NCBI GenBank assembly: GCA_002803225.1
Contig: NXFV01002076.1
Location: 124,001 to 188,000 of the forward strand
Source: Gamarada debralockiae
Lineage: Eukaryota > Ascomycota > Leotiomycetes > Helotiales > Hyphodiscaceae
Length of the DNA: 64,000 nt
Reading direction: 5' to 3'
The position numbers and the translations under genes are program-made. Below the pieces are notes generated by a model that made no database searches, was not told where the DNA came from, and saw only the letters and a list, made by a program, of their open reading frames with translations. Of this stretch, positions 37,286 to 49,027 are shown piece by piece. Each line of letters begins with the position of its first letter. Position 1 is the first letter of the stretch.

Positions 37286-38639
37286 TCAAGATTGTGAGGC
37301 ATCACGACTGCTCTGAGAGCTGGCGCTCATGACAGGCTGTTGGGTGGGCAGTGACATCTTGTTCATCGCAGTTTGCCTAACCTTCGCCCATGCGTACACG
37401 ATACCGCTAATGAACCCAATGATGATAGCTGACACACTTCCAAATGTGACGGGGGCTTTGAAGAAGATCAAACCACTGACTGCAATAGGCAGCTTGTTAA
37501 GAGCTCCAACCATCGAATATGTAGTGGAGGATGTGACACGGATACACCAGGCTGAGCAGTACGAGATGAAAATCGTGGCGAGACCGGAGTAGACCATTCC
37601 GACCATCAGGCTGTTTCGGGACTCGACGGGGAAGTTTTTCAAGAGGTTGTCGCGGGTCCAGTTTTCGAAGATGAAAGAGCAGACGAAGAGAACAGGGATG
37701 GTAAGAAGATTGTTGTAGAACATCGCTAATAAACGTTAGAACCCAATATCCAGTTCTTAGGGCTCTAGGAGAACTTACTGTCCCAATCCTTGAAGTTCAT
37801 CTTCTTGATGACCTTGCGCATAGAAAGAACATATGTTGCAGTGCAGAAAACGTTCATTCCCATCCAAGCATATCCCGCATTCAACGTCGACAGAGCCAAC
37901 GCAGCCTCAGTGGTCTGCCCCTCAGTGCTGTCATAAAGCGCATGTTGAATATCCGCCCAAGCTGCAACAACGGAGCTGAGAACCATAAGTCCAAAGGAAA
38001 ATAGGGCTGATGCAGTGACACTTCCTCCAAACCACAAAACCTCGCCGTATGCAATAACAATGATTGTCAAGTTCTTGAAGATTGTGTAGACCGGGACAGA
38101 AAGGAATTGGAGAGCCTTGGTACTGGTATAGATCATGCCAACGAGGAGGAGGGAGATGGGGAACCCTGCATGTAGAATTAGCATCCATGTATTTTTCAGA
38201 AGGTGGGAGCCTTACATGTTTTTGCCTTCTTTGTGTCAAATGGTGCGAGGTTCGTAATCATCCCCAGTTGTTTGCAGATCATAATAGCAATAATACAGAC
38301 CACGGACTACCATCTCATCAGTATCCCTCCGTCTAATGGCTCTTTCATCAAGGTTTAACGTACCTGAATGGCAAGGTAAAAGAAGTTCAAATTCCAGTTG
38401 GGACCCGACACACAGTACTTGTTGGTAACTGTCATAGAAATGGATGCCAAACAATACGCTAGAATCGAGATGGGAGGACTATTCGAGATGTTCGAGACAG
38501 GTATTATCCCTCCAGCTTTGCCCGAATTTGATCTCGAAATGAATGGTTCTCGTTGGGATGGCGATGACCGCCCGCTGAAGTCGCGCATCTCATGCTCGGG
38601 CATCTTGATGGTATAATCTTCATTCTTCTTGTCATCCAT
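37286..38639 (-). CDS. VRG4: Golgi GDP-mannose transporter
   Basis: Exons (minus) 38639-38364, 38306-38216, 38165-37779 and 37725-37286 give 397 residues. A nucleotide-sugar antiporter of the NST/DMT fold with about ten hydrophobic segments; the N-terminus is cytosolic and hydrophilic. Key motifs are [45 protein letters not shown] and, near the C-terminus, the GDP-mannose-binding [17 protein letters not shown]. It exchanges cytosolic GDP-mannose for luminal GMP, feeding all Golgi mannosylation, including the MIPC synthase encoded nearby. Ser/Gln-rich C-terminal tail. Confidence 0.95.
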
Positions 38640-39215
38640 GGCTGCTTTCTAGAAACTGTGTTGCAAGATGGCGATTTCGAATTCGAGGTGCGCAAGCCCG
38701 TCAAAGGGGGATTCGGCGGATCGACACTGTCAAAAGACGAGTAGATGTCGGCTCGAATGGAGGGGCTTCAGTATCACCGAATCGTTCACTCCAGCTGAAA
38801 CTATGAGCGAGTGCTGAAAGAGAGTCGTGCTTGGTCGTTTGAGGAGAAGTTCGTTGATGGGCAAATAATTTGGTTCTGGCCTTTCAAGCCCCGTATTCTT
38901 AGCCGAATCCTATTTTAGAAAGTCGTCAGGGATCTTGACGCAAGAGGCTCGTACAAGAGATCTGTTAGCAATTACTGGACTGCTTTGAACGTTTGGCTCT
39001 TTGCAAGTGTGTGAAGAAGAACAGAGATAAGCTGGATAGAAGTACCTCAATTCGAGATCAACTAAACCGTTCTAATAATTCTGACAGCTGTAAAATCGAG
39101 GTTAAACACCCCTTTTCTAGCGTCGCGTAAACTTCCACCACGGGCTACGCGTCTTCCCTTCAATTCAGGCAAAACATTCATTTCCCACCTGTAACCACAT
39201 CTCTCTCTACCCAAG
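38640..39215. promoter_or_regulatory. Divergent promoter of VRG4 and the phosducin-like gene
   Basis: Shared upstream region of two divergent genes; no specific motif or small gene recognised. Confidence 0.5.
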
Positions 39216-39896
39216 ATGGCAAACCTCGATTCCCACGTAGCCTCCGTGCTCGATGCCTCTGGAGCCCATTCTGACGACGAAGATGCCCTCATTGCCTCCC
39301 TCGAAGATTCCCCCGCCCTCGATGCCTTCCGCGAGCAACGAATCCAGCAATTGCACTCCGAATTCACGCGTGCGAAGGCGCAAAAGAGTCAAGGATTTGG
39401 CAATTATACTGAGATTAAGGAGGAGAAGGCTCTTATGGATATAACAACGGAGGTCAAATATGCTGTGGTGCATTTTGCGAAGGATGATTTTGCGAGATGT
39501 GGGACTATGGATATACATTTAGAGGTATAGACCCCGCCTTTTTCGAATAGTGGGAACGAAGCTAACGAGGGCAAATAGAGTCTGGCGCAAAAACATTTTG
39601 ATACGAGATTTTTGAAGATGAATGTTGAGAATGCTCCTTTCTTGGTCACGAAGCTGAAGATTCAAGTTCTGCCTTGTGTGTTGGCTTTCGTGAATGGAGT
39701 CAGTGTGGATCGCATTGTGGGATTTGAGGGTTTGGGATATACTCAGGATACTTTTACGACGAAGGATCTGGAAGGAAGACTTTTGAGTTCGGGTGTCATT
39801 CAGAGAGCGAAAGCGACTGGTGACGCGGATGCAGTGAAATGGGGTGTTAAGGCACCAAAGAAAGAGGAGAGCGATGATGACGATGATTGGGATTGA
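39216..39896 (+). CDS. PLP1: Phosducin-like/TXNDC9-type thioredoxin-fold protein
   Basis: Exons 39216-39524 and 39579-39896 give 208 residues. An N-terminal acidic helix region (DDEDALIASLEDSPALDAFREQRIQQL) leads into a thioredoxin-like fold: VVHFAKDDFARCGTMDIHLESLAQKHFDTRFLKMNVE, then VLPCVLAFVNGVSVDRIVGFEGLG. The redox CxxC is missing (RCGTMD has one Cys), as is normal for Plp1/TXNDC9. These proteins modulate the CCT chaperonin during tubulin and actin folding in the cytosol. Acidic C-terminus ESDDDDDWD. Typical length for the family. Confidence 0.92.
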
Positions 39897-40362
39897 AAGG
39901 ACCACAGGCAAGTAGTGGTTCATATAAGGAGCGGCTTGGCAGTCTCGTCTATTGAGACGTCGGGAGCGACCTGGATTTGGAAATGGCACTCGGCCTTCGG
40001 ATGAGCTTTAAGAAGTCTTCCCTCATGGTGCAGCGTCATTATGGCCAAGGCGCGAGCTGAAGTCGACACGAACCTCCATAGATGGCGGGCGACGAGAAGT
40101 GATCAATCACGAATATGGATACGGAATCTTAGAGCAGGCAAAGGGATGGTATTTCTGCTGTCTCCCAAATTCAGACCCGCTTGTACATTGAAATATCCCA
40201 GAGAACAACGCTGAATCGCAACAACCAAACAAGTGCCCCGAGCGCCTTTGCATACACCTCTTCAAATGCTCCATCAATGGCCTCCAACACTTCCCTGGAA
40301 TCTTCTCTAAATCCGCCGCTGCCAAAATCACGTTTTCTCCAACTCCACTTCAACAAGAGTAT
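39897..40362. other. Convergent spacer
   Basis: Both flanking genes end here. A 61-residue minus-strand frame (40171-40356) reads GFREDSREVLEAIDGAFEEV and could belong to the Par32-like gene only through an unproven splice; I leave it out. Confidence 0.4.
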
Positions 40363-40908
40363 TCAACACTTGACAGCAAATCCATCATAGCAATCAGCGG
40401 ACCTCGCATCAAGGACTGTCTCCCTCTCGATCGTAGGGAGTTTCCTCTGCCACGCCTGGAAAAGACTAACCCTCTGATTCCTCGCCTGCCACTTTTCCGC
40501 AATTTTCTCTTTAATCCTATCCGCACCACTCAGCTTCTCACTCATCTTCCCACTTGACATGAAACTACTACTCGACGACAAACTCGAACTCGCAAAACTC
40601 CCATCGTCGCTCGAAGTACGGTTTCCAGCTTCTCCAATGCCATGATGCCAACTCGTCGCAGCACTGCCCCGTCTGAGCTGGCTGCGTTCGAAATTCTCTT
40701 CTATGGAAAGGGAGGCACTGTCTTGAGAGCTGGTGCCAGTGTAGAATACCCCGGTTGACTCTGTGCGAGTTGTGCGTGGTGGGCAAGGGATGGGTGTGCT
40801 TGAGGTGAATTTGTGGCTTGGGATGTAGTTTCCTGCTCCTCCGAGGCCGAATTTGACGTATGAACGTGCGTTGGGCATGAGTGGTGTGTTGTCTGTGTAT
40901 ATGGACAT
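40363..40908 (-). CDS. Par32-like (DUF3602) small protein
   Basis: A single-exon 181-residue ATG frame: MSIYTDNTPLMPNARSYVKFGLGGAGNYIPSH. The (F/G)GxGGAGN box and a later FYTG element are what I associate with the fungal DUF3602/Par32 family, in which several GRGGAGN boxes occur. Yeast Par32 binds and inhibits Mep ammonium transporters downstream of TORC1. Here only one box is intact; the second position reads FYTGTSSQDS. The rest is Ser-rich, ending in a basic helix (RIKEKIAEKWQARNQRVSLFQAW). A missing extra exon cannot be excluded. Confidence 0.55.
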   Translation of the reverse strand: MSIYTDNTPLMPNARSYVKFGLGGAGNYIPSHKFTSSTPIPCPPRTTRTESTGVFYTGTSSQDSASLSIEENFERSQLRRGSAATSWHHGIGEAGNRTSSDDGSFASSSLSSSSSFMSSGKMSEKLSGADRIKEKIAEKWQARNQRVSLFQAWQRKLPTIERETVLDARSADCYDGFAVKC

Positions 40909-42658
40909 GATTGCGGTTGATGATGAGGCTGAGGAATGAAGAGGGAAGGACGAAAGTCGGTGCTTATGAAGCTAATGAGAGAACCAAAAATGATTCTCGA
41001 AGCTGATGAAATATAAACGAGGAAGTCTTGGTTCAAGAGATCTTACGTCAAAATTTCAGAATGCGTGGAGGATTGATGGGGAGTAAGATATTGGATGTGA
41101 GACTCAAATGGAGGGGTAGACCTTATATACTACCTCCACAACGCGGTTAAGAAGTCCAAGCAGGAGGTCCTTGCCATCATCCAAGCCTCCGTTCAAAAAT
41201 GCAGCAACATCAAGGCTGAGCTCAATCTCCTGCATATTTCCCGAATATTATCTCAGATGCGCGGACCCCGTAAACAAGCGCCAATGACTTTCGTTGGAAG
41301 GGCATTTGCAGCTCTGACCTGTCTGCATATCACTTGGCGCCACCAGATCCACGATCCCCGTAAACAAACACTAATTGTTTTTCGCATCATCCCCATCCCA
41401 TTTAACTTTGAGAGGGTAGCATTTGAGTCTTGACAGTCCCGAGCTCAGCTTAGCGCTAGATGGGGAAACCGCGACTCTGTAAAGCAGAGCATCAACGCTA
41501 CTTCAGAACATCATCCTTGCGAAGATCATAAAAGAGAAATGATTGGGACAAGGTACGACTCTTACCGAAACTTCATCGACGAATAATATGCCATACACTT
41601 GGCCAGCCATGAAGGCATGCCTAGTCGAACCATCGTGACGGGAATGGCATTCGGTCTGTGGTGAGAAAGAGTGAGAAATTGCCTGGGTGCCATGCACTCA
41701 CGACATTTCAGCAAGCCATTTTACGCATCCAGATCTGCGCGAGCAGAGAAGGGGAGTTCTGACCAATGGGAAAAGGGATCGACGGAACAGCCGAGAAAAA
41801 AGCTGACTGATGCGTGCGAGGCTAAGAACGCTAAGGTACTAGTCACTGGACAGGAGGCTACAAAAGGCTCTAGGGCTTGAGACATCTGTGTGACAGATGC
41901 GGTGGCTTTCGGGACCTCCATGGTGGTAAAGAGTAAATTCCCATCTGTTTGTGGTTGTGTTCTTTGTACCTTGGGTTGGGTAGCTCATGATACTTGTAGA
42001 AAGGAAGGGCTTTGGTAGGGGCTGAAACGAGGACGCTTGCGGAGACTCCGGCTGCATCGTTCAGTTGAGCTTGTGAGGAGATGAAGTCGGGATTGTAAGG
42101 GTGGGGATTAAAAGACCTAAAGTGGCCTCAAAGTCTTGGCACTTGATCTGCTGGAAAGAATGTTGACTAGGTATGACCTTCTTATTATCAGCCTCGCCGC
42201 CTCGGGTATGCCCAGTGGCTTTCCGGGCTTCTTTCCTTTACACGGTGTGCCCCTGGGATAGGGCAACAAGTGACGCCCCTTTCATCATCTCGTGGAGGAG
42301 ATTGTTTGGTTGTACTTGACCTCCGTACGCTTCGGAGATATCAGCCCTCCTCCTCTAGACAGCTGTCCCCGATATTCACTTAGAAGTTCTTTCTGTTAAG
42401 AACTGAGATCAATCATTGCACCAAGAAACAGGAAGTACGAGATAACACTTCTCGGAATTTTTAATAATTAGTCAAGACAAGGACCGACTTCCTCCGCGAG
42501 TACAATTGCAGAACCAAAAACAAAATAAAACACTCAATACAACCGCTAAAGCCAAAATGCTGAACTCCAAACCCATGCTCTATCCGTCGCTAGCCATTAA
42601 GGAACGTTAAGTATAAATCATAACCACCATCAGTCATACTAGTCATTAACTAAGCATC
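40909..42658. other. Gene-poor region of 1.75 kb
   Basis: Open frames here (for example 41671-41880 on +) lack family features. Two copies of a CCCCGTAAACAA sequence lie at about 41267 and 41357. Nothing else recognised. Confidence 0.45.
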
Positions 42659-43453
42659 TTAACGCTTCGCAATACCACACTTCATGAGGCACTGCTCAAC
42701 ACCCTCGGCGATGGAGGTCGGAATAGCAGCTTTGAACTTGGCGACGTCGGCGCCGTCGATCGCCTGTCCGAAAGCCGCAGAAACGACATCGGGGCTCATA
42801 GCGAACAGCTCGTCAGGGACTTGTCCGGTACCGAAATCCTCGCTCGTAAAGGCAGCAATGAACGTCGCATTCGTACAGTCAGGATTGAATTGAGTATGAA
42901 CTGAGCCCTGGTAGAACGGCTGCATCTGGAATTCCGTGATGGTGTTGTTGATCACCCGTCGGCCATCGGCGGCGAGGTTGTTGTTGAAGACACCGTTCTC
43001 GGGGAGCATTTCGGTGACGAGACGACCTTGAGTGACGATTTGCAGCTCCACGGAACGAGGATGTACGTGTGGTGTGTTGAAGCCGCAGGGTCCCAAGAAT
43101 CCCACAGCCATACCAGCTCCTGTGCCGACGAGAGCAGGGAAGGTCTTGCGGTTTGCAGCGATGAGATCTCCACCTTTGCCGCCCTTGCCTTTGAGTGCGG
43201 GGTTCCCGAAGTCGAACACGAAATCGGAGTTGGACGGGAGGAGAGCGAAGCGGTCGACGGCGGTGTCTGCGAGGAAAAGTTGGGCTGTGAGGGAGAGGCC
43301 TGAGATGGATGTTGTACTTGTGGCGGGTGCGGCCGCGACTGTTGTGTTGGCTGATGTACTGGTGTTGGTTGAGCGGATGGCGTTAGGTGAGGAGGGGAGA
43401 GCGAGGGTGGAGGCGGCCATGAGGGCGGTGATCATTATCGAGGTGAGGGACAT
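42659..43453 (-). CDS. Secreted cupin, spherulin-1/germin-like
   Basis: A single uninterrupted frame of 264 residues. A signal peptide (SLTSIMITALMAASTLALPSS) is followed by a Thr/Ala-rich linker (TNTSTSANTTVAAAP) likely O-glycosylated, then one germin-type cupin. Box 1 is CGFNTPHVHPRSVELQIVTQG with metal-ligand His/His/Glu; box 2 is QGSVHTQFNPDCTNATFIAAFTSEDFG with the third His. Spherulin-like proteins are extracellular, some linked to stress or oxalate chemistry, but enzyme activity is not predictable here. Two Cys pairs (CGFN...NPDC; CLMKC) may form disulphides. Single-exon structure sets it apart from its neighbours. Confidence 0.88.
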   Translation of the reverse strand: MSLTSIMITALMAASTLALPSSPNAIRSTNTSTSANTTVAAAPATSTTSISGLSLTAQLFLADTAVDRFALLPSNSDFVFDFGNPALKGKGGKGGDLIAANRKTFPALVGTGAGMAVGFLGPCGFNTPHVHPRSVELQIVTQGRLVTEMLPENGVFNNNLAADGRRVINNTITEFQMQPFYQGSVHTQFNPDCTNATFIAAFTSEDFGTGQVPDELFAMSPDVVSAAFGQAIDGADVAKFKAAIPTSIAEGVEQCLMKCGIAKR

Positions 43454-44739
43454 GATGAAGATTGGTTGAAGTGACTGGTCTTAAAAGATTGCAGAATGAA
43501 ATCTAAAGATCGGATGTAGGAAACTGACTTAAAGAAAAGACTTCAAGGAAAAAATGTAGGAAAGTGTGAATGATTGTTGAAATGTTTGATGCAGAGTTGA
43601 ATTCAATGGCGCGGAAGATTGTTATATATGATACACAACATGCTCTCGACTTCGCCGTCCATCGATTGTCTGGAGTGGCAGTTCTGGAAAGTGAACATCC
43701 GAAAGAATCCTGCCAGATGAAAATAAACGCGCTTCAAAGCATTTTGGCACCTGTGATTGGCACGAAAAGCTACAGGTCGGCGGCAAACAGACTTGCAATG
43801 CGAAAATAAGCATCTCAGCCCTTCGGCTGTGGCACTGCTCAGCCTTCCAATAACGCCAACAAAAACGCTCACAGCAAATTAATCTCAGTGAAATTTATTA
43901 GTATAAGGGTAGCACAGACCAGAATTAGCCGCCATGCATTTTTCGGATTGAACTGCTCCACATTGGCTAAAATACGGCCCTTTTTCCCGTAAATTAAATC
44001 TTACTCTTCTCGGATGAGCGCGGGAATACATTTCTGACATTTGACGGCTCAGACTTATTCTCACGTTTACCGTCGTGATGATAAATATTTTGAAAGGCTA
44101 TCAGCAATTGCCACAGTACCGTTTGCCGAAGTCGGAAGTCATGTTTAGCGAAAATGGCAGGAATTCAGCCCAAATAATTCGCTCCTTAGGCATACAGCAA
44201 GGATGATGCCAGCTCATAAGTACTGTGACGACAAGAAGGATCACCAAGTCTCTCAGCTGAGTGAGAGTGGAGCGGATAGCGAGAGCACGAGAGCATCTCC
44301 ATAGAAATTGAGATTCATTAAACAAGTTTGAATGACTGCCTTGAGTGGCTCTGAGAAACACGGCACAGAGTGTAAGAAGCGTATAATTTGAATTTCCCTG
44401 GCCCTAGTAAGAAATGCTTTGTGAAATGACACTCCCTAATTCCTCGCGATATATCTGAAAATTCTTCCGGGGCTCGTAAGAAGAGATAAGATTTTTCTGT
44501 ATCCCAAGATCCCTCCTCTGCACTTCCTCTCATTCTCTTTCCTTTTCTTCCGCGTCAAGACCTTGGATTTCTGGATATTGGCCCCTTCGAGATCCTGTCC
44601 CATAGCACCAGGCAAGTCTCTTTGAGGCACTTACCTCGCACGTCGATCTTCTTGCTGTCTCTCTTCCCATCCTTGTAGGCTGATAGGTCTTTTTTTTAAT
44701 TTTTAATTTTTTTTTAAAAAAAACCCCCCCTTTCTTGAC
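43454..44739. other. Cupin upstream region and AT-rich spacer
   Basis: The cupin promoter, then AT-rich sequence. A run of T/A/C homopolymers spans 44690-44731. No gene recognised. Confidence 0.45.
44690..44731. repeat. Homopolymer block
   Basis: Successive T, A and C runs: T8-AA-T5-AA-T9, then A8 and C7. This is unlike the surrounding sequence and sits at the end of the decayed DUF7168 frame. Confidence 0.8.
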
Positions 44740-45493
44740 TTGCACAATATCAAGTTCTGCGCCTTCAGGTAACTCTCTGCGACTTGCTGTCCGTCGGCGA
44801 CAATAAGTTGCTTTCCGTTATTGGTTGCCCACGCTGTCTTTTCGGGATTCGCAAGCTCTACTAAGCCGTTTGCAACACCGAGGCAGTAAGAGTGTTTCGC
44901 AGAAACGTTGGTTTGGACCAGGCCCAGTTGAGGATGAGGTTGTAACACATTTCGAATGCAATGGCTGCGGCAGCTGTGTCTTCGAGATGCCGTAGAAGGC
45001 ATATTCGTGGGATGTGCGCTTATCTTGGTGGTATGACTTGCAGTCGAAGAAAGTGTTCATGGCTCTCATCAGAGGCGTGTTAAGGCGAAATTCTGAACAT
45101 TCGTTCCTTCGACCTGTGTCACTGACACGACACTTTCCTCTCCCATGGCTGACTCGTCTTCTGCGGTACCACTTTCTGCAAAAGTTTCCGCCTCGGTCGG
45201 ATTTGTTGTTTCATCAGCTTCGATATCATAAGGAGAGCTGATCTGGCGTCGGCCTCAGGAGTAGTTGGGTGTCGACCGCGATCGAGACATTTTCGGATTC
45301 GTTCCAGGATGGCTCCGATTCTTGGTGACTTGAAAGATTTTCTAGAAGGGTCGGGTCAGAAGCAAGGTTTTTGACAGTAGCTTTCTGCTTTGGGTTGGGA
45401 AGAAGTGCCTCTTGGCTTCTCGTCGGGCTTCTTGTAAGGCACGAGACTGAGGAAGAGGAAACCTTTCTCCGTTGATGATGTCGAAGTAGTCAT
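44740..45493 (-). pseudogene. DUF2786/DUF7168 protein, frameshifted remnant
   Basis: Starting at an ATG at 45493 (MTTSTSSTEKGFLFLSL...), recognisable pieces appear in family order but in changing frames. First comes the DUF2786 signature IRKCLDRGRHPTTPEADARS (Ala-rich helix after, SKLMKQQ). Then DUF7168 pieces follow: NTFFDCKSYHQDKRTSHEYA with FYGI, TAAAAIAFEMCYNLILNWA, and KHSYCLGVANGLVELANPEK. Stops and shifts separate them. Intact members carry both domains in one chain; function is unknown. The end merges with a homopolymer block at 44690-44731. The identification is by my recall of the two signatures. Confidence 0.6.
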
Positions 45494-46381
45494 GGTGGAG
45501 GTCTCAATGCCTGGTATTGTTTGTTGTTGTTGTCGAAGGGAGTTTCTTAATAATGAAAGGGGTAAATAGAGGCAGTATTAAGGGGTCCCTCAAGAATACG
45601 CGAGCCATAAGCAGCCTGGAAACCGTTTGAAGCGAAACTGACTCGGCTTTGTCCATTTGGAAGATCGAAGGTCAAACAGAGCTTCATCCATTGTTCTTGA
45701 TGAATGCCTACGGCTCTGGAAAGCACACATATGCGATAAACAAGCCAGTTTCTCTGATCTGTTCTTTCACGCTGTATTCCGCGAGATTCGAAGCTCCATG
45801 CTTATCACCACCCTGGCACTCCAAATTTGAGCGTTGGCTCAGACCTCTGTTCGAAGTTTCGCGTACGAGGCTTCAATCTTGATCGCTGTACATCTGCTAC
45901 CTTTCTGCCGGGCTTGCGGCACAGATGTAGAAATTGGTTTTTCAGGAGTGGTTCAACTCCTTCGCGTCGTTAAGCCGTGTCGGTTCGTGGGTGTGAATTT
46001 AGGCAGAGCTGTCTTTACCGTTTAATGCCTCGATATCAAGGCCACAACTGTTTTGTCTATCATATTCAATTAAAAACACCCCCCTGTAGCTTGACCGCCG
46101 TTGGCGCTTTAGGTACATCGCGCCTTGTCCACGCCCTCCGCGACCAACTTCCTTGACAAGTTCAACATTTGCTGCCTAGCATTGATCGACAGAAGCAAGT
46201 ACTTCAGATACTCTTCCCTCACTTCGATCAAGTACATTCCACCATTTCCTGCTTTCTCTTTGTCCATGGCATATTTCTCAATCTAGTTTACGACATTCAG
46301 GTATTGAATTCTATCCATCGCTCAGGCTTGCACAAATTGGCCATCCTATATCCTCCATAATTGGCATTGCCATCCATACAA
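45494..46381. other. Spacer between two pseudogenes
   Basis: No protein-like frame or RNA gene recognised. The end is CT-rich and may be an old promoter/leader of the oxidase remnant. Confidence 0.45.
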
Positions 46382-47883
46382 ATGATGGGCGGTGGTAGCG
46401 ACGTCTTCCCAGTTGCGAACTCTACTCTCCCATACTGGAGATCAGAACTTCATGAGATTGATAGTCATCGATCTACGGAGCAGCTGCCGCCAAAGTGCGA
46501 TGTTCTAATCGCAGGAGCCGGTATTTCTGGAGTGTCTACAGCTTACCATCTTCTAGATAACAGCCTTTCCCTCCATCTGTAATCCTCCTGGAAGCCAGAG
46601 ATGTATGTTCTGGAGCATCGGGACAGAATGGTGATTACTGCACTCTGTATCTGCTATTCAAATTTGCTGACAACTTTCAGGTGGTCACTTGATGATGATC
46701 TGGTCGTACATTAACAGGACGCAAGGAGTATGGAGCAGATCCACAAAGAACTTGCACTCTTCCAAGCAAAGCAAGTCTATGCGATGAAAGAAGTCGTCCA
46801 AAAGGAGAAGCTTGACTGAGTTAGTTTTGACTCGGGTTTGCGAGACACACATTCCCAAATCCAAGCCGATGAAATGACGGCAATTTATCAAAGGCTTCTG
46901 GAGGATGGATTTGATTATATCCAAGATCTTGGCTGCGTTGGCCCCAAATATGCTGAGAGACTTTCTGGAATAAAAGGTGCCAAAGCGGCGTTCACAACGA
47001 CTGCTGCACAGTTATGGACCTACGATTCGTCAGTAGCCTTCTCACGCGGCTATTGGAGAAGACTTCGATCAACGTCCAAACACATACCCCTGTCATGTCG
47101 ATCTCAAACTGTGAGGAATGGCTCGTCACTTGTCTATACTTCTCGAGGATCCATCCGTGCAGAGAAAGTTTGGGTTCGCAACAAATGCATATATCGCAGA
47201 GATAGCCCATATCATATTCGGAAACAATCGTCCCTGTGAGAGCTACTTGCTTCAATATCAAAACTCCCAAGGATACGCAATATCCACCACCACATCTCAC
47301 GTAGACCTACGGATTTAGCTTCGGTCCCGGCGGCATAAGAGATTATCTTATTCTGAGACTAGACGGCGGTGTCATCTGTGGCGGTGCTAAGGATACCTAT
47401 ATGGAGAATAAGAGCTCTGGTGGAAAAATTATGATGACAGCACGCTCATCGAGCCTGCAAGGACATTTGGAGACTGTCGTGCAGGTACATTTCCGCGGCT
47501 AGGATAACAGCGGTACTTTTGTTGACTCTATGTGGTAAGTTACTCGCAGCTTTCCGACACACTTCCAAAGACAGTACATACTAACTCTCGATCTTCTACA
47601 GGACTGATACTGAGTCTCCCACTTTGATGACTCTTCAAAGGAACATGAGTTAACTTAGACGTTGGTTATTGATCACACAGCAGACTCATTGCCCCATTGT
47701 GGGGAAGTTCCTGGAAAGGATAACCACTACATTCTTGCTGGCTTCAATGAGCCGGGATGCCCCACATTTACTTGACGGCAAAGGGAATTGCGAAGAGATT
47801 AGAGAAGATGTGCCATTTGAGCAGAGCTGTATTACGAGGGTCTTTAAAACAAGGGAACGAATGGAGAAGGAAACCACTTTATA
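46382..47883 (+). pseudogene. FAD-dependent oxidoreductase (DAO family), decayed
   Basis: From the ATG at 46382 the frame reads a good N-terminus: PYWRSELHEIDSH, then the FAD-binding CDVLIAGAGISGVSTAYHLL. It shifts by one base to SVILLEARDVCSGASGQNGG, continues across a plausible intron to HLMMIWSYINRT, then breaks repeatedly. Later pieces are IKGAKAAFTTTAAQLW, FATNAYIAEIA, FGPGGIRDYLILRLDGGVIC, LPHCGEVPGKDNHYILAGFN and REDVPFEQ. All belong to the DAO fold in the right order. At least five shifts or stops rule out function. The parent class oxidises amines or amino acids. Confidence 0.78.
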
Positions 47884-49027
47884 ATTGCAAGCTTATTTCG
47901 TAGCATGCACGATGTCAAGCACTCGATTCGTTTTGAGCGACTGCATCGAATGATTCTAAGAGATGAATTCTGGGAGTTCAATGCTTGAATCAATCATGCA
48001 AACGGATTGAGCGATTGTTCCTTGATCGATCCTACCCAAATTCTGTTTACTTCTGCAATTTTCGGCCCGCATTCTTTCTTCATTTGGAGTTTACCATCGC
48101 AACTTCCCCTTTTTTGCACGCTCGCTTGCCCAACTTCCTCTGATGGTTGGACCTCATCCATTTCTTCCCTCTCTCAAACACTCAAATCAATTCAACGATC
48201 AACATCGCCAACTCTCCCCACCTCTTTTAAGCACTACGTATATCCAAAACCCTTTACTATCATACACCAGGCGCCATAACGAGGGACGGTGAGGGACGAT
48301 GAAGGAGCAAGAGTGACTTAGAGCAAACGACGGTCCTCAGCCCCTGAAACCCACTTAGCTCTTTAGTACCCAGCCGTCCAGGCATCAATACTGCTGCTAA
48401 TCCATCGGAAACACTCGCCACGCACCTGTCGCCCCTGATGTTAACTCTCCAGCTTCCACGATGTTGGGAGCAACCGACTATCTAGGCTACATTGATACCG
48501 CTAGAGGGACACTACCCTGAATCATTCATTCTACGTCAGTGATTGTAGTAGAGGACACATTCAAACCAAAGGCTTTCCACAGCATCCACCCTCAATACCT
48601 ACTAACTGTCCTAAGTACAAGATATTGAGAGTCTTCTAACGTCAATCATCCCACTCCTATAGACACTCAATTCCTTCAAGTGCTTCCGTCGTAATGCTCG
48701 TGATCCTTGTTTGATCAAAGTCATTGATTCTGTTTGAACGATAAGGCTCTTCTATACCAAACTCGTCTAAAACTAAACTCCGTCCCTTTCTAGTCTAGGC
48801 CCAGCCTTAATAGCAAGGCCATATCCGCGGTACTCCGTCGAATCTCAATCGCAACGCGAACACTACACACCAGAACACTGCGCCAAGGAGACGCCATTCT
48901 GCCACGTTGTTTCGCCAATGAAATGTCCCCGAGGCATTTCCGCAATCGTTGCTCTATGATCCAAAAAAAGCAGGCCTAAATGCTAAACCCAGAAAGTCGT
49001 ATGTGTAAATTGAAAGCTCGTCCTTGG
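47884..49027. other. Non-coding stretch of 1.1 kb
   Basis: No supportable gene, repeat or RNA. A 90-codon frame at 48007-48279 has no features. Confidence 0.45.

Noticed and set aside
39897..40362. Minus-strand frame GFREDSREVLEAIDGAFEEV as an extra Par32-like exon
   Set aside because: The needed splice sites are weak and the family does not end this way.
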